NCBI GenBank assembly: GCA_934661755.1
Contig: CAKUJM010000024.1
Location: 1-41,277, forward strand
DNA from: an uncultured Lentisphaeria bacterium
GTDB lineage: Bacteria > Verrucomicrobiota > Lentisphaeria > Oligosphaerales > Oligosphaeraceae
DNA: 41,277 nt
Reading direction: 5' to 3'
Shown here: positions 15,212-23,530 of the stretch, in pieces
Layout of the letters: each line of letters starts with the position of its first letter
How positions within the stretch are numbered: position 1 is the first letter of the stretch
Notes under the pieces: model-generated
Told to the model about the DNA's origin: nothing
Seen by the model: the letters and a program-made list of their open reading frames with translations, nothing else
Database searches by the model: none
Made by a program: the position numbers and the translations under genes

Positions 15212-15308
15212 ACAACATGGCGCGTTCTTCAAACTACGCACGACGGCACGTCAAGCCCGGCGCCAACCCCTCCGGCGCTGTCGCGCCACCTCCCCTTGCA
15301 GGGGAGGC
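15212..15308. repeat. Intergenic repeat copy D
   Basis: Near-identical to copy B over 97 bases, with one mismatch, then followed like B by GCGGTCGTTT although an intervening stretch of about 20 bases is missing. The convergent gap 14790-15366 holds only these repeats; I see no credible gene in it. Confidence 0.85.
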
Positions 15309-15366
15309 ACGCGGTCGTTTAACGGGCAGGCACTGCAAGGGCAGGGGAAATACGCCGGCTTCCGGC

Positions 15367-16194
15367 CTACCTGCGTTCCTGGCATTTCGGGCAATAGAAG
15401 GTGGAGCGGCCGCCGAGGGTGACGCATTGGATCGGCGTGCCGCATATGGGGCATGGCTGGTCCTTTTTGCCATAGATTTGCAATTCGCGGGCGAAACGCC
15501 CCTGGCTGCCGTCGACATTGCGGAAATCGGAGATGGTGCTGCCGCCGGCGGCGATGGCGCGCTTCAGGATCGTCTTTACGCAATCGGCAATTCGCCGGCA
15601 TTGATCCAGGCCCAGGTCGCAGCCGGGAGTCAGCGGGTTGACTCCCGCCGCAAACAGCGCCTCGTTGGCATAGATGTTGCCGATGCCGGTGACGACGGCG
15701 TTGTCCATGAGCAGCAGCTTGACCGGCTTGTGGTGTCTCTGTGCAGCGTCATGCAGCCAGGATGCGTTGAATTTATCATCAAGCGGCTCGGCGCCCAGCT
15801 GCTCCAGGCATTGCGGAAGGCCGTCATCTCCCAGGGTGACGCATTCGAGCAATCCGAAGCGCCGGGGGTCTTCGAAGCGCAGGATGCGGCCGTCATCCAG
15901 GTGGATGAAGACATGCTCGTGCTTTCTTTTGGGGACTGTGCCGGACTCGACCCGTACGACTCCGGACATCCCGAAATGGAACAGCAGCGCGCGGCCGTCC
16001 GACAGGTCCGCGAGGACATACCGTCCGCGGCGGCGCACGCCGGTGAAGGATAGCCCGGGGAGCGCCGCGCCGCCCAGCGGCAGCAGGCTGGTGCGCAATT
16101 TGGGCGAGAAGACCTCGACATTGCGGATGACCCGTCCGCAGATGGCTTTTTCCAACGCGCGGGCGATATTTTCGGCTTCAGGCAGTTCCGGCAT
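15367..16194 (-). CDS. mutM: Formamidopyrimidine-DNA glycosylase (Fpg)
   Basis: Removes 8-oxoguanine and formamidopyrimidines from DNA and nicks the abasic site. It has 275 residues, the family length. The N-terminus MPELPEAE supplies the catalytic Pro2 and Glu3. FHFGMSG holds the void-filling Met, RFEDPRRFGLLE the Arg of the same loop, and NIYANEALFAAGVNP the helix-two-turn-helix. The C-terminal zinc finger is CPICG..CPKC. The usual Lys in the RRGKY motif is Arg here (RRRGRYV, residue 58). The start is 6 bases after the stop of the solute-binding protein gene with no Shine-Dalgarno site, so translation is probably coupled. Confidence 0.95.
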   Translation of the reverse strand: MPELPEAENIARALEKAICGRVIRNVEVFSPKLRTSLLPLGGAALPGLSFTGVRRRGRYVLADLSDGRALLFHFGMSGVVRVESGTVPKRKHEHVFIHLDDGRILRFEDPRRFGLLECVTLGDDGLPQCLEQLGAEPLDDKFNASWLHDAAQRHHKPVKLLLMDNAVVTGIGNIYANEALFAAGVNPLTPGCDLGLDQCRRIADCVKTILKRAIAAGGSTISDFRNVDGSQGRFARELQIYGKKDQPCPICGTPIQCVTLGGRSTFYCPKCQERR

Positions 16195-16200
16195 GGTGCG

Positions 16201-17967
16201 TCACGGATTCTGGAAGTGGTCGTTGACCGCCGGCTCGGGCGGCAGCGGGGTGTTGTTGTCCTGGGCGTCGCGGAGCTCGTCCGCCAGATCGGGGTCATCC
16301 CACCACAGGTAGATGCCGCTGTCGCCGCCATATTTTCCGAAGATCCCCGGCGGAGTTCCGAAGCGGTTCCAGCGCAGCAGCCGGGTGTAGCCGATATTCC
16401 ATAGCAGGACATATGGCACTTCCTCGCAGAGGATCGCGTCGATCTGACGCAGGATCGCATTGCGCCCGGCCAGGTCGAAGCGCGTCTTCTGCTCTTCGAT
16501 CAGCGCGTCCACCCGGTCATTGCGGAAGCCGGTGATGTTGACCGAGCCGTTGCGGCCGGCTTCACGTGAGGACCAGGCGCCCTCCGGATCCTTGAAGATC
16601 CCCATCGACCACGCCGCCCAGGTCATGTCGTAGTTGAACTCGTCCATGTCCTTGGCCCATGCCGACCAGTCCTTGTTGACGATGGTCATGCGGATGCCGA
16701 CGGCCTTGAGCGACTCGTTGAAGACCGCGATGAATTTCTCATTGCCGCCGCGGTTGAGGAAGGCGAACTCGAAACGCCGCCCGTCGCGGGTGAGGACGCC
16801 GTCGTCGGGATTGACACGCCATCCGGCTTCAGCCAGCAGCTGCCGGGCTTTCGCGGGGTTGTATTCATATTCCGGGTTGGGATTGGGATGCGCCTTGTCG
16901 TAGAGGTCTTCCCAATATGAGCGGTGCAGGAAGTACTGGTCATGCATCATGGTGTGGTTCATCAGCTTGCGGTCAAGCAGATGCGCCAGCGCCTTGCGCA
17001 CCCGGACATCCTGGAAGAGCGGCCGGCGCATGTTGATGGCGAAGCCCTGCATGCCGATGGGCTGGCGGTTGTACACCGCAGTGCGCAGGATCCAGTTGTT
17101 CCGGACGGCACGGCTTTCGGCGACCTGGTTCCATTGGGCGGCGCTATAGACGACGAACTGGTCCAGCTCGCCCTTCATGAAGGCGTCGTAGGCATTCTGC
17201 TGATCCTCGAAGAATCGCAGCTGCAGCTGTTCGAAGTTATAGGTCCCCTGCGATGCGGGGTAGTCCCGCCGCCACCAGTCGTGGCGCTTCTGCAGGACCA
17301 GCCGCTGGCCCTCGCGGAACTCCTTGATTTCATATGGCCCGGAGACTACCGGGAACTCGAAGTTGATGAGGTTGAAGTCCCGGGACGCGAAGGCGTGCCG
17401 GGGCAGCACGGCCATGCCGCCGATGGTGTTGAGGTTCTGCCAGTGGGTGCTTTTGGCATGGAAGCGGATGCCGCCGTCCGGCAGGAGCTGCGGCGGGTCG
17501 AAGCGCTCCAGGCCGAGCTTGAAGGGGCCGGTGAGGTTCTCCGGCTTCATGATCGCCTGCCAGGTCCAGAGGACGTCTTCCGCAGTCACCGGCTTGCCGT
17601 CGCTCCAGCGGGCATTGGGGTCGATCCAGAAGGTGAAGGTGCGTTTGTCCTCGGAGATGCTCCAGCGGCTGGCCAGGGCGGGTGATTCCTCGAGGGTGTC
17701 GCTGTCGCGCGAGAGCAGCGTCTCGTAGAGCAGCCCGAAGACCCGGGCGCTCATCACGTTGTTGTCGAGGTAGTAGTTGAGGCTTTTGGGGGATGGGCCC
17801 ACCGCTTCGCGGAAGACTCCGCCGGCCATCGCCAGGCGGGGGGCGGCGGCCACATCCGGCTGCTCCTGCCAGCCGGGACGCGGGAAGAGCTGGTCGCCGC
17901 CGCAAAGCGGCAGGCACCACCCCGACAGGGCGGCGATCGCGGCGGCAATGGCGATGCGGCGCCCCAT
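16201..17967 (-). CDS. ABC transporter solute-binding protein, SBP_bac_5 (YejA/OppA-like)
   Basis: A periplasmic peptide-type binding protein, 588 residues, with an N-terminal signal sequence (MGRRIAIAAAIAALSGWCLPLCG). No good lipobox is seen, so it is probably secreted free. Family 5 features are GGVFREAVGPSPKSLNYYLDNN, the ESPALASRWSISEDKRTFTFWI and PNARWSDGKPVTAEDVLWTWQ region, VRKALAHLLDRKLMNH, and the late IYLWWDDP region. The length and N-terminal pattern resemble YejA, the binding protein of the YejABEF system, and a YejE-type permease lies at 65-1645. It begins 2 bases after the sppA stop and is followed by mutM, an unexpected operon mix. Confidence 0.88.
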   Translation of the reverse strand: MGRRIAIAAAIAALSGWCLPLCGGDQLFPRPGWQEQPDVAAAPRLAMAGGVFREAVGPSPKSLNYYLDNNVMSARVFGLLYETLLSRDSDTLEESPALASRWSISEDKRTFTFWIDPNARWSDGKPVTAEDVLWTWQAIMKPENLTGPFKLGLERFDPPQLLPDGGIRFHAKSTHWQNLNTIGGMAVLPRHAFASRDFNLINFEFPVVSGPYEIKEFREGQRLVLQKRHDWWRRDYPASQGTYNFEQLQLRFFEDQQNAYDAFMKGELDQFVVYSAAQWNQVAESRAVRNNWILRTAVYNRQPIGMQGFAINMRRPLFQDVRVRKALAHLLDRKLMNHTMMHDQYFLHRSYWEDLYDKAHPNPNPEYEYNPAKARQLLAEAGWRVNPDDGVLTRDGRRFEFAFLNRGGNEKFIAVFNESLKAVGIRMTIVNKDWSAWAKDMDEFNYDMTWAAWSMGIFKDPEGAWSSREAGRNGSVNITGFRNDRVDALIEEQKTRFDLAGRNAILRQIDAILCEEVPYVLLWNIGYTRLLRWNRFGTPPGIFGKYGGDSGIYLWWDDPDLADELRDAQDNNTPLPPEPAVNDHFQNP

Positions 17968-17969
17968 GG

Positions 17970-19082
17970 CTATAGCGCCTCCGGCATCAGGAAGTACATC
18001 ATTCCGGGATGCATGGCGGCGCTGCCCGTCGCGGGCAGGCCCTCGATTTTCAGCGACGGCTGGCGGCCCAGCGACGAAAGGATCCCGTCCAGGAAGCCGC
18101 TGCCGCCCTTGACTTCAATCACCGGCGCGTCCGGGACTTCGCCCAGCTTCCGGGCCACGGCCACCGCGGCGTCGAATCCGCCCAGCTCGTCAATCAGGCC
18201 GTATTTGAGGGCGTCGGCGCCGCAAAGCGGCCGCCCGTCGGCGAAAAGGGCGCTGCGGACGGCCTCGGCGTCGGCGAAGTGCCGGGGGCGCCCGTCGGCG
18301 ATGACCTGGCAGAACTCGTTGAAGGTCCGTTCGACGAGTTCCTCCATGTATGCGCGCTCCTCCGCAGTGGGCTCGCGCATCGGATTCATGATGTCCTTGA
18401 ATTTGCCGGATCGGTAGACCATCGGCTTGACGCCGATCTTCTCCATGAGGCCATGCGCCTGGAGGCCGCTGATGATCACGCCGATCGATCCGGTGGTGGC
18501 CATGCGGTTGGCGACAATCCAGTCGCTGCCGGCGGCAATGAAGTAGCCGCCGGAGGCGCCCAGGGTGCGGATGCAGGTGACCACCGGCTTCCCGGCCTTC
18601 CGGCATGCATCCACCGCCTTGCGGATTTCGTCGCTGGCGACGACTTCGCCGCCGGGGGTGTTCATGTCCAGGATGACCGCCGCGATGCCGGAGTCGTCCT
18701 GGGCCTTGCGGATCGCCTTGCAGATGCGCTCCGCGCTGGCGGTGCTGCTGTCATCGGCGGTGAAGCTGCGCGGCGCGGTCAGGGAGATGACTCCCCGCAC
18801 ATTGATCTTGGCGATGCTGCGGCTGCCGCTGCCTTCGACGACCGTCCTGGAGGCGATGGGGCGCTCCGCCGGGCGGTCGCTGCTGGCCACTTCCGCGATG
18901 GAGCCGACAATCAGCGAGCAGCATCCGCCGACGAGGAGCAATACCCATACCAGCGGCAGCAGGCATCCAATCGCCATGCCCCAGCCGAAATAGCGCAGGC
19001 GGCCCGCCGGCGTCGGCGCCGGAGCGGGCGGGGCGGTGGTCTGGGAAGGCGGAGCAACAGTGGAGAAGTCGTCGTTGTTCAT
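17970..19082 (-). CDS. sppA: Signal peptide peptidase SppA (36K type)
   Basis: A membrane-bound serine protease that digests cleaved signal peptides. It has 370 residues from ATG 19082; the longer frame to 19277 crosses the promoter. A proline-rich cytoplasmic N-terminus precedes one membrane helix (about 35-60). The catalytic domain begins at about 88, with LDMNTPGGEVVASDEI, nucleophile Ser177 in LGASGGYFIAAG, and the general-base Lys229 in YRSGKFKDIMNP. The 52-residue Ser-Lys spacing matches the Bacillus SppA dyad as recalled. One S49 domain only, as in the short SppA class. It is the first gene of sppA-sbp-mutM. Confidence 0.93.
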   Translation of the reverse strand: MNNDDFSTVAPPSQTTAPPAPAPTPAGRLRYFGWGMAIGCLLPLVWVLLLVGGCCSLIVGSIAEVASSDRPAERPIASRTVVEGSGSRSIAKINVRGVISLTAPRSFTADDSSTASAERICKAIRKAQDDSGIAAVILDMNTPGGEVVASDEIRKAVDACRKAGKPVVTCIRTLGASGGYFIAAGSDWIVANRMATTGSIGVIISGLQAHGLMEKIGVKPMVYRSGKFKDIMNPMREPTAEERAYMEELVERTFNEFCQVIADGRPRHFADAEAVRSALFADGRPLCGADALKYGLIDELGGFDAAVAVARKLGEVPDAPVIEVKGGSGFLDGILSSLGRQPSLKIEGLPATGSAAMHPGMMYFLMPEAL

Positions 19083-19207
19083 GATGTGGATCGCCTGTTG
19101 ATTCAATGATTGGCATTGGTCCGGGCGCATGTCGCCGGAATTGGCCTGATGCCGGTACGGGGGTGTTTTTTTCGCGCATTGCCGGCGCGGCCTCCGACCA
19201 TGCCGAT

Positions 19208-19213
19208 AATATA
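19208..19213 (-). promoter_or_regulatory. -10 element TATATT for the sppA operon
   Basis: On the minus strand CGTATATTATCGG lies about 125 bases upstream of the sppA ATG, within the 195-base gap after the last glycosyltransferase gene. No -35 is evident. The gap has no other feature apart from a T-rich run near 19169. Confidence 0.5.
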
Positions 19214-19277
19214 CGTCAGACGGCGTCATCCGGAGTGCCTGTCCGTCATTGAACGCCCGGGGGCTCCGGCGGGGCAT

Positions 19278-20354
19278 TCATTGGTCTTTGCGACGCAATC
19301 CGATGGCAAGCGGATAGTACAGGTACTTGAAGTACCAGCTGGCCGGCAGCAGCCAACGGTGGGATTGTTTGCGGTCGCAAAGCAGCAGCAGGCATCCGGC
19401 AATGCGCCGGGGGCGGGAGGCGTGGCGCAGAAAGCGCCGGAAGTTCTTCGCTCCATCGCCATCCAGCAGGGTTCTGACTGCCGCCAGGCGCCCTTCCGGC
19501 GGATGGCGGTTGCGGTTTTTCGGAAAGAAAAACTCGTCATAGAATGGCGCCAGCCAATTGCGCTGCCAAATGTGGAATACCTGCTGCGGAACCTCGGGTT
19601 GATTGAGCGCAAAGGCGATGAGTGACCGCAGGACGGTGGCCAGCGCCTGGGCGCGATGGGGGTTGGGCGAATGCATGATCGAGCCCGCGCGCTGACGATA
19701 AAGGATGATCACCTTGTCCATCAGCAGCACGCTTTTTGCCAGGTAGAGCGCTCGTGGAGTCCATTCCTCGTCTTCATGTACCAATCCGGGGACAAAACGC
19801 AGGCGATGGGCATTGAGGAAGTCCATCCGGCAGACCGTCATATAGGCGATGGCGTTGAAGAAGCATTTGTCTCCCCGCAGGCGGCAGGTGGCGTCGGGAC
19901 CGGACAGCACCCGGCCATCATCGCCAGGTGGAATATTGCTGATTGTTGTCGCAGGTGAAATGTCCTCATCCCCCTGGTCATTGAAGCTCCTGGCGACAAA
20001 ATGGATCAAGTCCGGATGATTGGCACGGTCGATGCCTTGCGACAGGCAGCACAGGGCATCGGCGGCCAGCAGATCATCGCCATCCAGGAAGAGGGCGTAT
20101 TCGCCGTTGGCGTGTTCCAGTCCGGTATTGCGTGGGGCGGCCGGTGAACCGCTGCGGGGCTGGGTGAAAATCCGCCAATTCGACTTGCCCTCCGCCGCCT
20201 TGCTGCATTGCGCCAATGTATCGTCGGCGGAGTCCTCGACCACCAGCAGCACCTCGTAGTCCCGGCAGGATTGCGAAGCCAATGACGATGCCAACGGGGC
20301 AATGTATTTGCCGACATTGCAACAGGGGACGATGATGGAGAAGCGCGGATTCAT
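19278..20354 (-). CDS. GT2-family glycosyltransferase (polysaccharide locus, last gene)
   Basis: Transfers a sugar from a nucleotide donor to a growing lipid-linked oligosaccharide at the cytoplasmic face. It has 358 residues. The GT-A fold begins with FSIIVPCCNVGKYIAPLASSL. Donor and metal binding is by FLDGDD (about 89-94), and an acidic EDEEWTPRALYLA replaces the usual ED catalytic motif. The C-terminus carries a basic amphipathic segment ending WYFKYLYYPLAIGLRR, shared with the three upstream paralogues. The start overlaps the upstream gene by ATGA, so translation is coupled. It is the most divergent of the four, and its stop is followed by the sppA promoter. Confidence 0.9.
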   Translation of the reverse strand: MNPRFSIIVPCCNVGKYIAPLASSLASQSCRDYEVLLVVEDSADDTLAQCSKAAEGKSNWRIFTQPRSGSPAAPRNTGLEHANGEYALFLDGDDLLAADALCCLSQGIDRANHPDLIHFVARSFNDQGDEDISPATTISNIPPGDDGRVLSGPDATCRLRGDKCFFNAIAYMTVCRMDFLNAHRLRFVPGLVHEDEEWTPRALYLAKSVLLMDKVIILYRQRAGSIMHSPNPHRAQALATVLRSLIAFALNQPEVPQQVFHIWQRNWLAPFYDEFFFPKNRNRHPPEGRLAAVRTLLDGDGAKNFRRFLRHASRPRRIAGCLLLLCDRKQSHRWLLPASWYFKYLYYPLAIGLRRKDQ

Positions 20355-21415
20355 TTCTGCCTTCGGTCACGCAGTTTCATCAATGGGAAGTACACTCCGC
20401 GGAAGTAGAGCCGCGGCAACCACATTCCCAGCCGGCGGGAGAGCAGGAGGAGTCGCATTCCGACACGCTTGGGCCATCCCGCCATCCCGATAAACTCGCG
20501 CAAGGTCTCCCCGGAGTCGCCATCCATAAGCATGTCGCGGACTGTCCGGCGGTCATGCCACGAAAATTTGCGATCGTAGATGGGATTGAAAAAGTACCAG
20601 ATGAACAGCGAAAGCCACTGGCTGGCCCAGATCCGCCGCACTGCCGGAATGACCTGATGCCGGCTTAAAAATGCCGGCAGATGGGCAAATTGCCTGGCGA
20701 GGTCGAACAAAACCCGCGGTGAAGACTCGGTCATGACGGAATTTGGCCGCCGTCGATAGTGGTAGAGCGGCCGGGGCAGGAAGGCCATGCGCCGGGCCAA
20801 ATACCAGCAACGCGGCGTCCACTCGAAATCCTCCAGAATCAAGCCGGCATTCTTATGGAGGCGGTTTTCCCGCAGGAATTGTATCCGGCAGATATTCAGG
20901 ACATTATGATTTCGAATCGCGCCCGATCGTCCGCAACGGATGATCGCCTCCCGTCCGGTGAGCATTCGTCCGGCATCGGTGCCGTCAAAATTGCTGATTA
21001 CCCCGCCGTCGATCAAGCTGCCATCGGGTTGCTCATTGACTACCCGAGCGCTGTATTGCAAGATATCCAGATCGCCTCCATGGCGTTCAATTTCGGCCTG
21101 CGCCTCCGCAAGCAGGCTTCCCTCCACCCAGTCATCGCCATCGACAAAGACGAGATATCTGCCTCGGGCGTGGTCGATGCCATAGTTGCCTGGCGCCGAC
21201 GCGGATCCGCTTTTGGGTAGCGGGATTGCCAGAAATCGCGCATCCTGTTGCGCCATGTCCTCGCAAATCGCCAGCGAATTGTCGGTGGATTCCTCGACGA
21301 TCATCAGGCACTCGAAGTCATCACAGGTCTGTTGGCGAATGGATGAGAGCGCCTTGCCAAGATATGGCGCGCATTGATAGCCTAGCAGGATTATCGAAAA
21401 ATATGGCGGTTTCAT
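20351..21415 (-). CDS. GT2-family glycosyltransferase (paralogue 2)
   Basis: A 354-residue family 2 glycosyltransferase. Start 21415 (MKPPYFSIILLGYQCAPYL) overlaps the previous stop by ATGA and aligns with its neighbours; the longer frame to 21673 lies inside the neighbour. The GT-A core includes NYGIDHARGRYLVFVDGDDW, and the acceptor-side acidic motif is EDFEWTPRCWYLA. The C-terminal block WPKRVGMRLLLLSRRLGMWLP resembles paralogues 3 and 4. The differing middle (about 110-200) presumably sets acceptor specificity. Sugar identity cannot be read from the sequence. Confidence 0.9.
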   Translation of the reverse strand: MKPPYFSIILLGYQCAPYLGKALSSIRQQTCDDFECLMIVEESTDNSLAICEDMAQQDARFLAIPLPKSGSASAPGNYGIDHARGRYLVFVDGDDWVEGSLLAEAQAEIERHGGDLDILQYSARVVNEQPDGSLIDGGVISNFDGTDAGRMLTGREAIIRCGRSGAIRNHNVLNICRIQFLRENRLHKNAGLILEDFEWTPRCWYLARRMAFLPRPLYHYRRRPNSVMTESSPRVLFDLARQFAHLPAFLSRHQVIPAVRRIWASQWLSLFIWYFFNPIYDRKFSWHDRRTVRDMLMDGDSGETLREFIGMAGWPKRVGMRLLLLSRRLGMWLPRLYFRGVYFPLMKLRDRRQK

Positions 21416-22470
21416 CGATGTCGGCGGCGCAAGGCCAAAGGATAGTAAATCAGGCGAAAATATAGCCACGGCAGCCAGTTGCCGACATGGCGCGACAGCA
21501 GGAACAGCTGTACGCCGACGCGCTTGGGCCGGCGTACCAGCCGTGAAAAGTGCCGCAGTGTCTCCAGCGTCGGCGGCGACATCAGCAGGTTGCGGGCGCA
21601 AATTCGTTCGCCGGGCGGATGCTTGCGGGAGGCCCCGGGATGGAAGAAGAGCATGAGCAGCAACGACAGCCACTTGTTGGCCCAGCAGCGCTGGACGGCC
21701 TCCGGAACCTGGTATTGATCAATGAATGGCTGGACAAAGGCGAATTGCCTGATGGAATCAAAGAGCAGTCGTGAGGATCTGGTGGTGGTGACGGATTTCT
21801 CCCGTCGGCGATAGACGTATAATGGCAGATTGCGGAAAAACACTGATTTTGCCAAATACTGGCATCGGAAGGACCATTCGAAGTCCTCCATCAAAAGCCC
21901 GGCATTCTGGCAGAGGCGGTTTTCCCGCAAAAACTGCACCCGGCAGATGTTGAGCCAGGCATAGCCATGGACGGTGCCATTTGCGTCGGTCTTGATCGTG
22001 AAGTCATGGCCGGTCATCAGCTTGCCATCTTCGCGGGGTGGCAGATTGGCCAGATATCCGCCTGGAATCAATTCGCCATCCGCAGTCTCACGGATCTCCT
22101 GCGTTCCGAAATGAAATACATCCAACCCCGCGTGATTGCCAATGGCCTCCGATGCGGCGTTCAAAAGGTCATTCTCCAGCCAGTCGTCTCCATCCAGAAA
22201 GACGAGGTATTCGCCCCGGGCGTGGTCGATGCCGTAGTTGCGTGAGACCGCCGCCGATCCGCTCCGGGGTAGTGAAATTGCCCGAAATCGCGAATCGCGC
22301 CGGGCGTACTCCTGCGCAATTGCCAGCGAATCGTCAGTGGATTCCTCGACAATCACCATGCACTCGAAGTCGCCGCAAGTCTGCGCCAACACGGAATCCA
22401 ACGCCTTATGCAGATATGGCGCGGTCTGATGGGCGGCGACCAGGATGGCGAAGAGGGGCGAATTGCTCAT
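21412..22470 (-). CDS. GT2-family glycosyltransferase (paralogue 3)
   Basis: A 352-residue family 2 glycosyltransferase, clearly a tandem copy of paralogue 4: the first 110 residues (AILVAAHQTAPYLHKALDSV, then NYGIDHARGEYLVFLDGDDW) are mostly identical and the match is visible at DNA level. The acidic motif is EDFEWSFRCQYLA. The C-terminus ends RPKRVGVQLFLLSRHVGNWLP. It overlaps both neighbours by 4 bases (ATGA), typical of this operon. The base composition of genes 2 and 3 looks somewhat more AT-rich than the flanking genes. Confidence 0.9.
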   Translation of the reverse strand: MSNSPLFAILVAAHQTAPYLHKALDSVLAQTCGDFECMVIVEESTDDSLAIAQEYARRDSRFRAISLPRSGSAAVSRNYGIDHARGEYLVFLDGDDWLENDLLNAASEAIGNHAGLDVFHFGTQEIRETADGELIPGGYLANLPPREDGKLMTGHDFTIKTDANGTVHGYAWLNICRVQFLRENRLCQNAGLLMEDFEWSFRCQYLAKSVFFRNLPLYVYRRREKSVTTTRSSRLLFDSIRQFAFVQPFIDQYQVPEAVQRCWANKWLSLLLMLFFHPGASRKHPPGERICARNLLMSPPTLETLRHFSRLVRRPKRVGVQLFLLSRHVGNWLPWLYFRLIYYPLALRRRHR

Positions 22471-23522
22471 GGTTCACCCTTCATTCGCAGCAACGGATAA
22501 TAGCACAGGCGAAAATAGAGCATTGGCACCCACAATCCGAGATGTCTTGACAGCAGGAACAGCCGCATGCCGATGCGTTTGGGCAAGGTTCCCATGGAGG
22601 CGAAATGCTTCAGCAGCTGATATCCTTCGGGGGTGAAAAGCTCGCGACGGGCTTCAATGCGATCATGCCAGGTCATGCGGTGGTCGTTTTGGGGGTGAAA
22701 GAATGTCCCTAGAATTACGGCAAGCCACTTGTTGGCGACAACACGCAAAACATCCGCCGGCGGATTCTGCTCACGGAGGAAGGAGGGCACAAAGGCAAAT
22801 TCCCTTACCATGTCGAACATGAATCGTGGCGATTTTTCCATGGTGATCGCCTGGGGATTGCGCCTGTATACATAAAGCGGCCGTGAAATGAAGACGAACG
22901 ATTTGGCTTGAATCCAACAACGCCATACCCACTCGAAGTCTTCAAGCACCAGCCCGACATGCTGATATAGCCGATGGGAGCGCAGGAAATCCACTCGGCA
23001 GATATTGAGCATCGAGAAGCCGTATGTCAAACCGCGGACGCCGATCTTGAGAATCATCTGCATGCCGTCCAATAACTGGTTGCTGGCGGAATCCGGCAAT
23101 TCCGATAGAATCTGATCGCCGGCATAGGTGCCATCCGGTTGCGCGTAAACCTTGCGCAGTTGGCATTGCAGGATTTCCACATGGCCGAATCGCGCCAGCG
23201 AAGAGAGGCACGACTGCAACATGTCTGGCTCCAGCCAGTCGTCGCCGTCCAGGAAGAGCAGATATTCGCCGGCGGCATGGTCGATGCCGTAGTTGCGCGA
23301 GGCCGCGGCCGAGCCGCTTTTGGGCAGCGCGACCGCCCGGAAGCGCGGATCGCGCCGGGCGTACTCCTGCGCAATTTCCAGCGATCCGTCGATGGACTCC
23401 TCGACGGCCGCCAGGCACTCGAAGTCGCCGCAGGTCTGCGCCAATACGGAGTCCAGCGCCTTGCGCAGATAGGGCGCGGTCTGATGCGCGGCGACCAGGA
23501 TGGTGAAAAGGGGTGCGGGCAT
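22467..23522 (-). CDS. GT2-family glycosyltransferase (paralogue 4)
   Basis: A 351-residue family 2 glycosyltransferase. ATG 23522 (MPAPLFTILVAAHQTAPYL) is preferred over an in-frame GTG at 23540 because it aligns with the start of paralogue 3; the GTG would overlap the upstream stop by 10 bases. The GT-A core is NYGIDHAAGEYLLFLDGDDW, the acidic motif EDFEWVWRCWIQA, and the C-terminal basic block PKRIGMRLFLLSRHLGLWVP. Likely acts after the initiating sugar transferase in building the repeat unit. Confidence 0.9.
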   Translation of the reverse strand: MPAPLFTILVAAHQTAPYLRKALDSVLAQTCGDFECLAAVEESIDGSLEIAQEYARRDPRFRAVALPKSGSAAASRNYGIDHAAGEYLLFLDGDDWLEPDMLQSCLSSLARFGHVEILQCQLRKVYAQPDGTYAGDQILSELPDSASNQLLDGMQMILKIGVRGLTYGFSMLNICRVDFLRSHRLYQHVGLVLEDFEWVWRCWIQAKSFVFISRPLYVYRRNPQAITMEKSPRFMFDMVREFAFVPSFLREQNPPADVLRVVANKWLAVILGTFFHPQNDHRMTWHDRIEARRELFTPEGYQLLKHFASMGTLPKRIGMRLFLLSRHLGLWVPMLYFRLCYYPLLRMKGEP

Positions 23523-23530
23523 GGCGGCGA

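Noticed and set aside
14793..15308. CRISPR array or an IS element
   Set aside because: Repeats are few, irregularly spaced and in both orientations, without spacers, transposase or matching terminal ends.
19083..19277. Longer N-terminus for SppA
   Set aside because: The upstream frame includes the promoter-like TATATT and no family sequence; ATG 19082 precedes the normal cytoplasmic start.
21416..21673. Longer N-terminus for the second GT2 glycosyltransferase
   Set aside because: It would overlap the neighbour by 258 bases; the ATGA start aligns with the paralogues.
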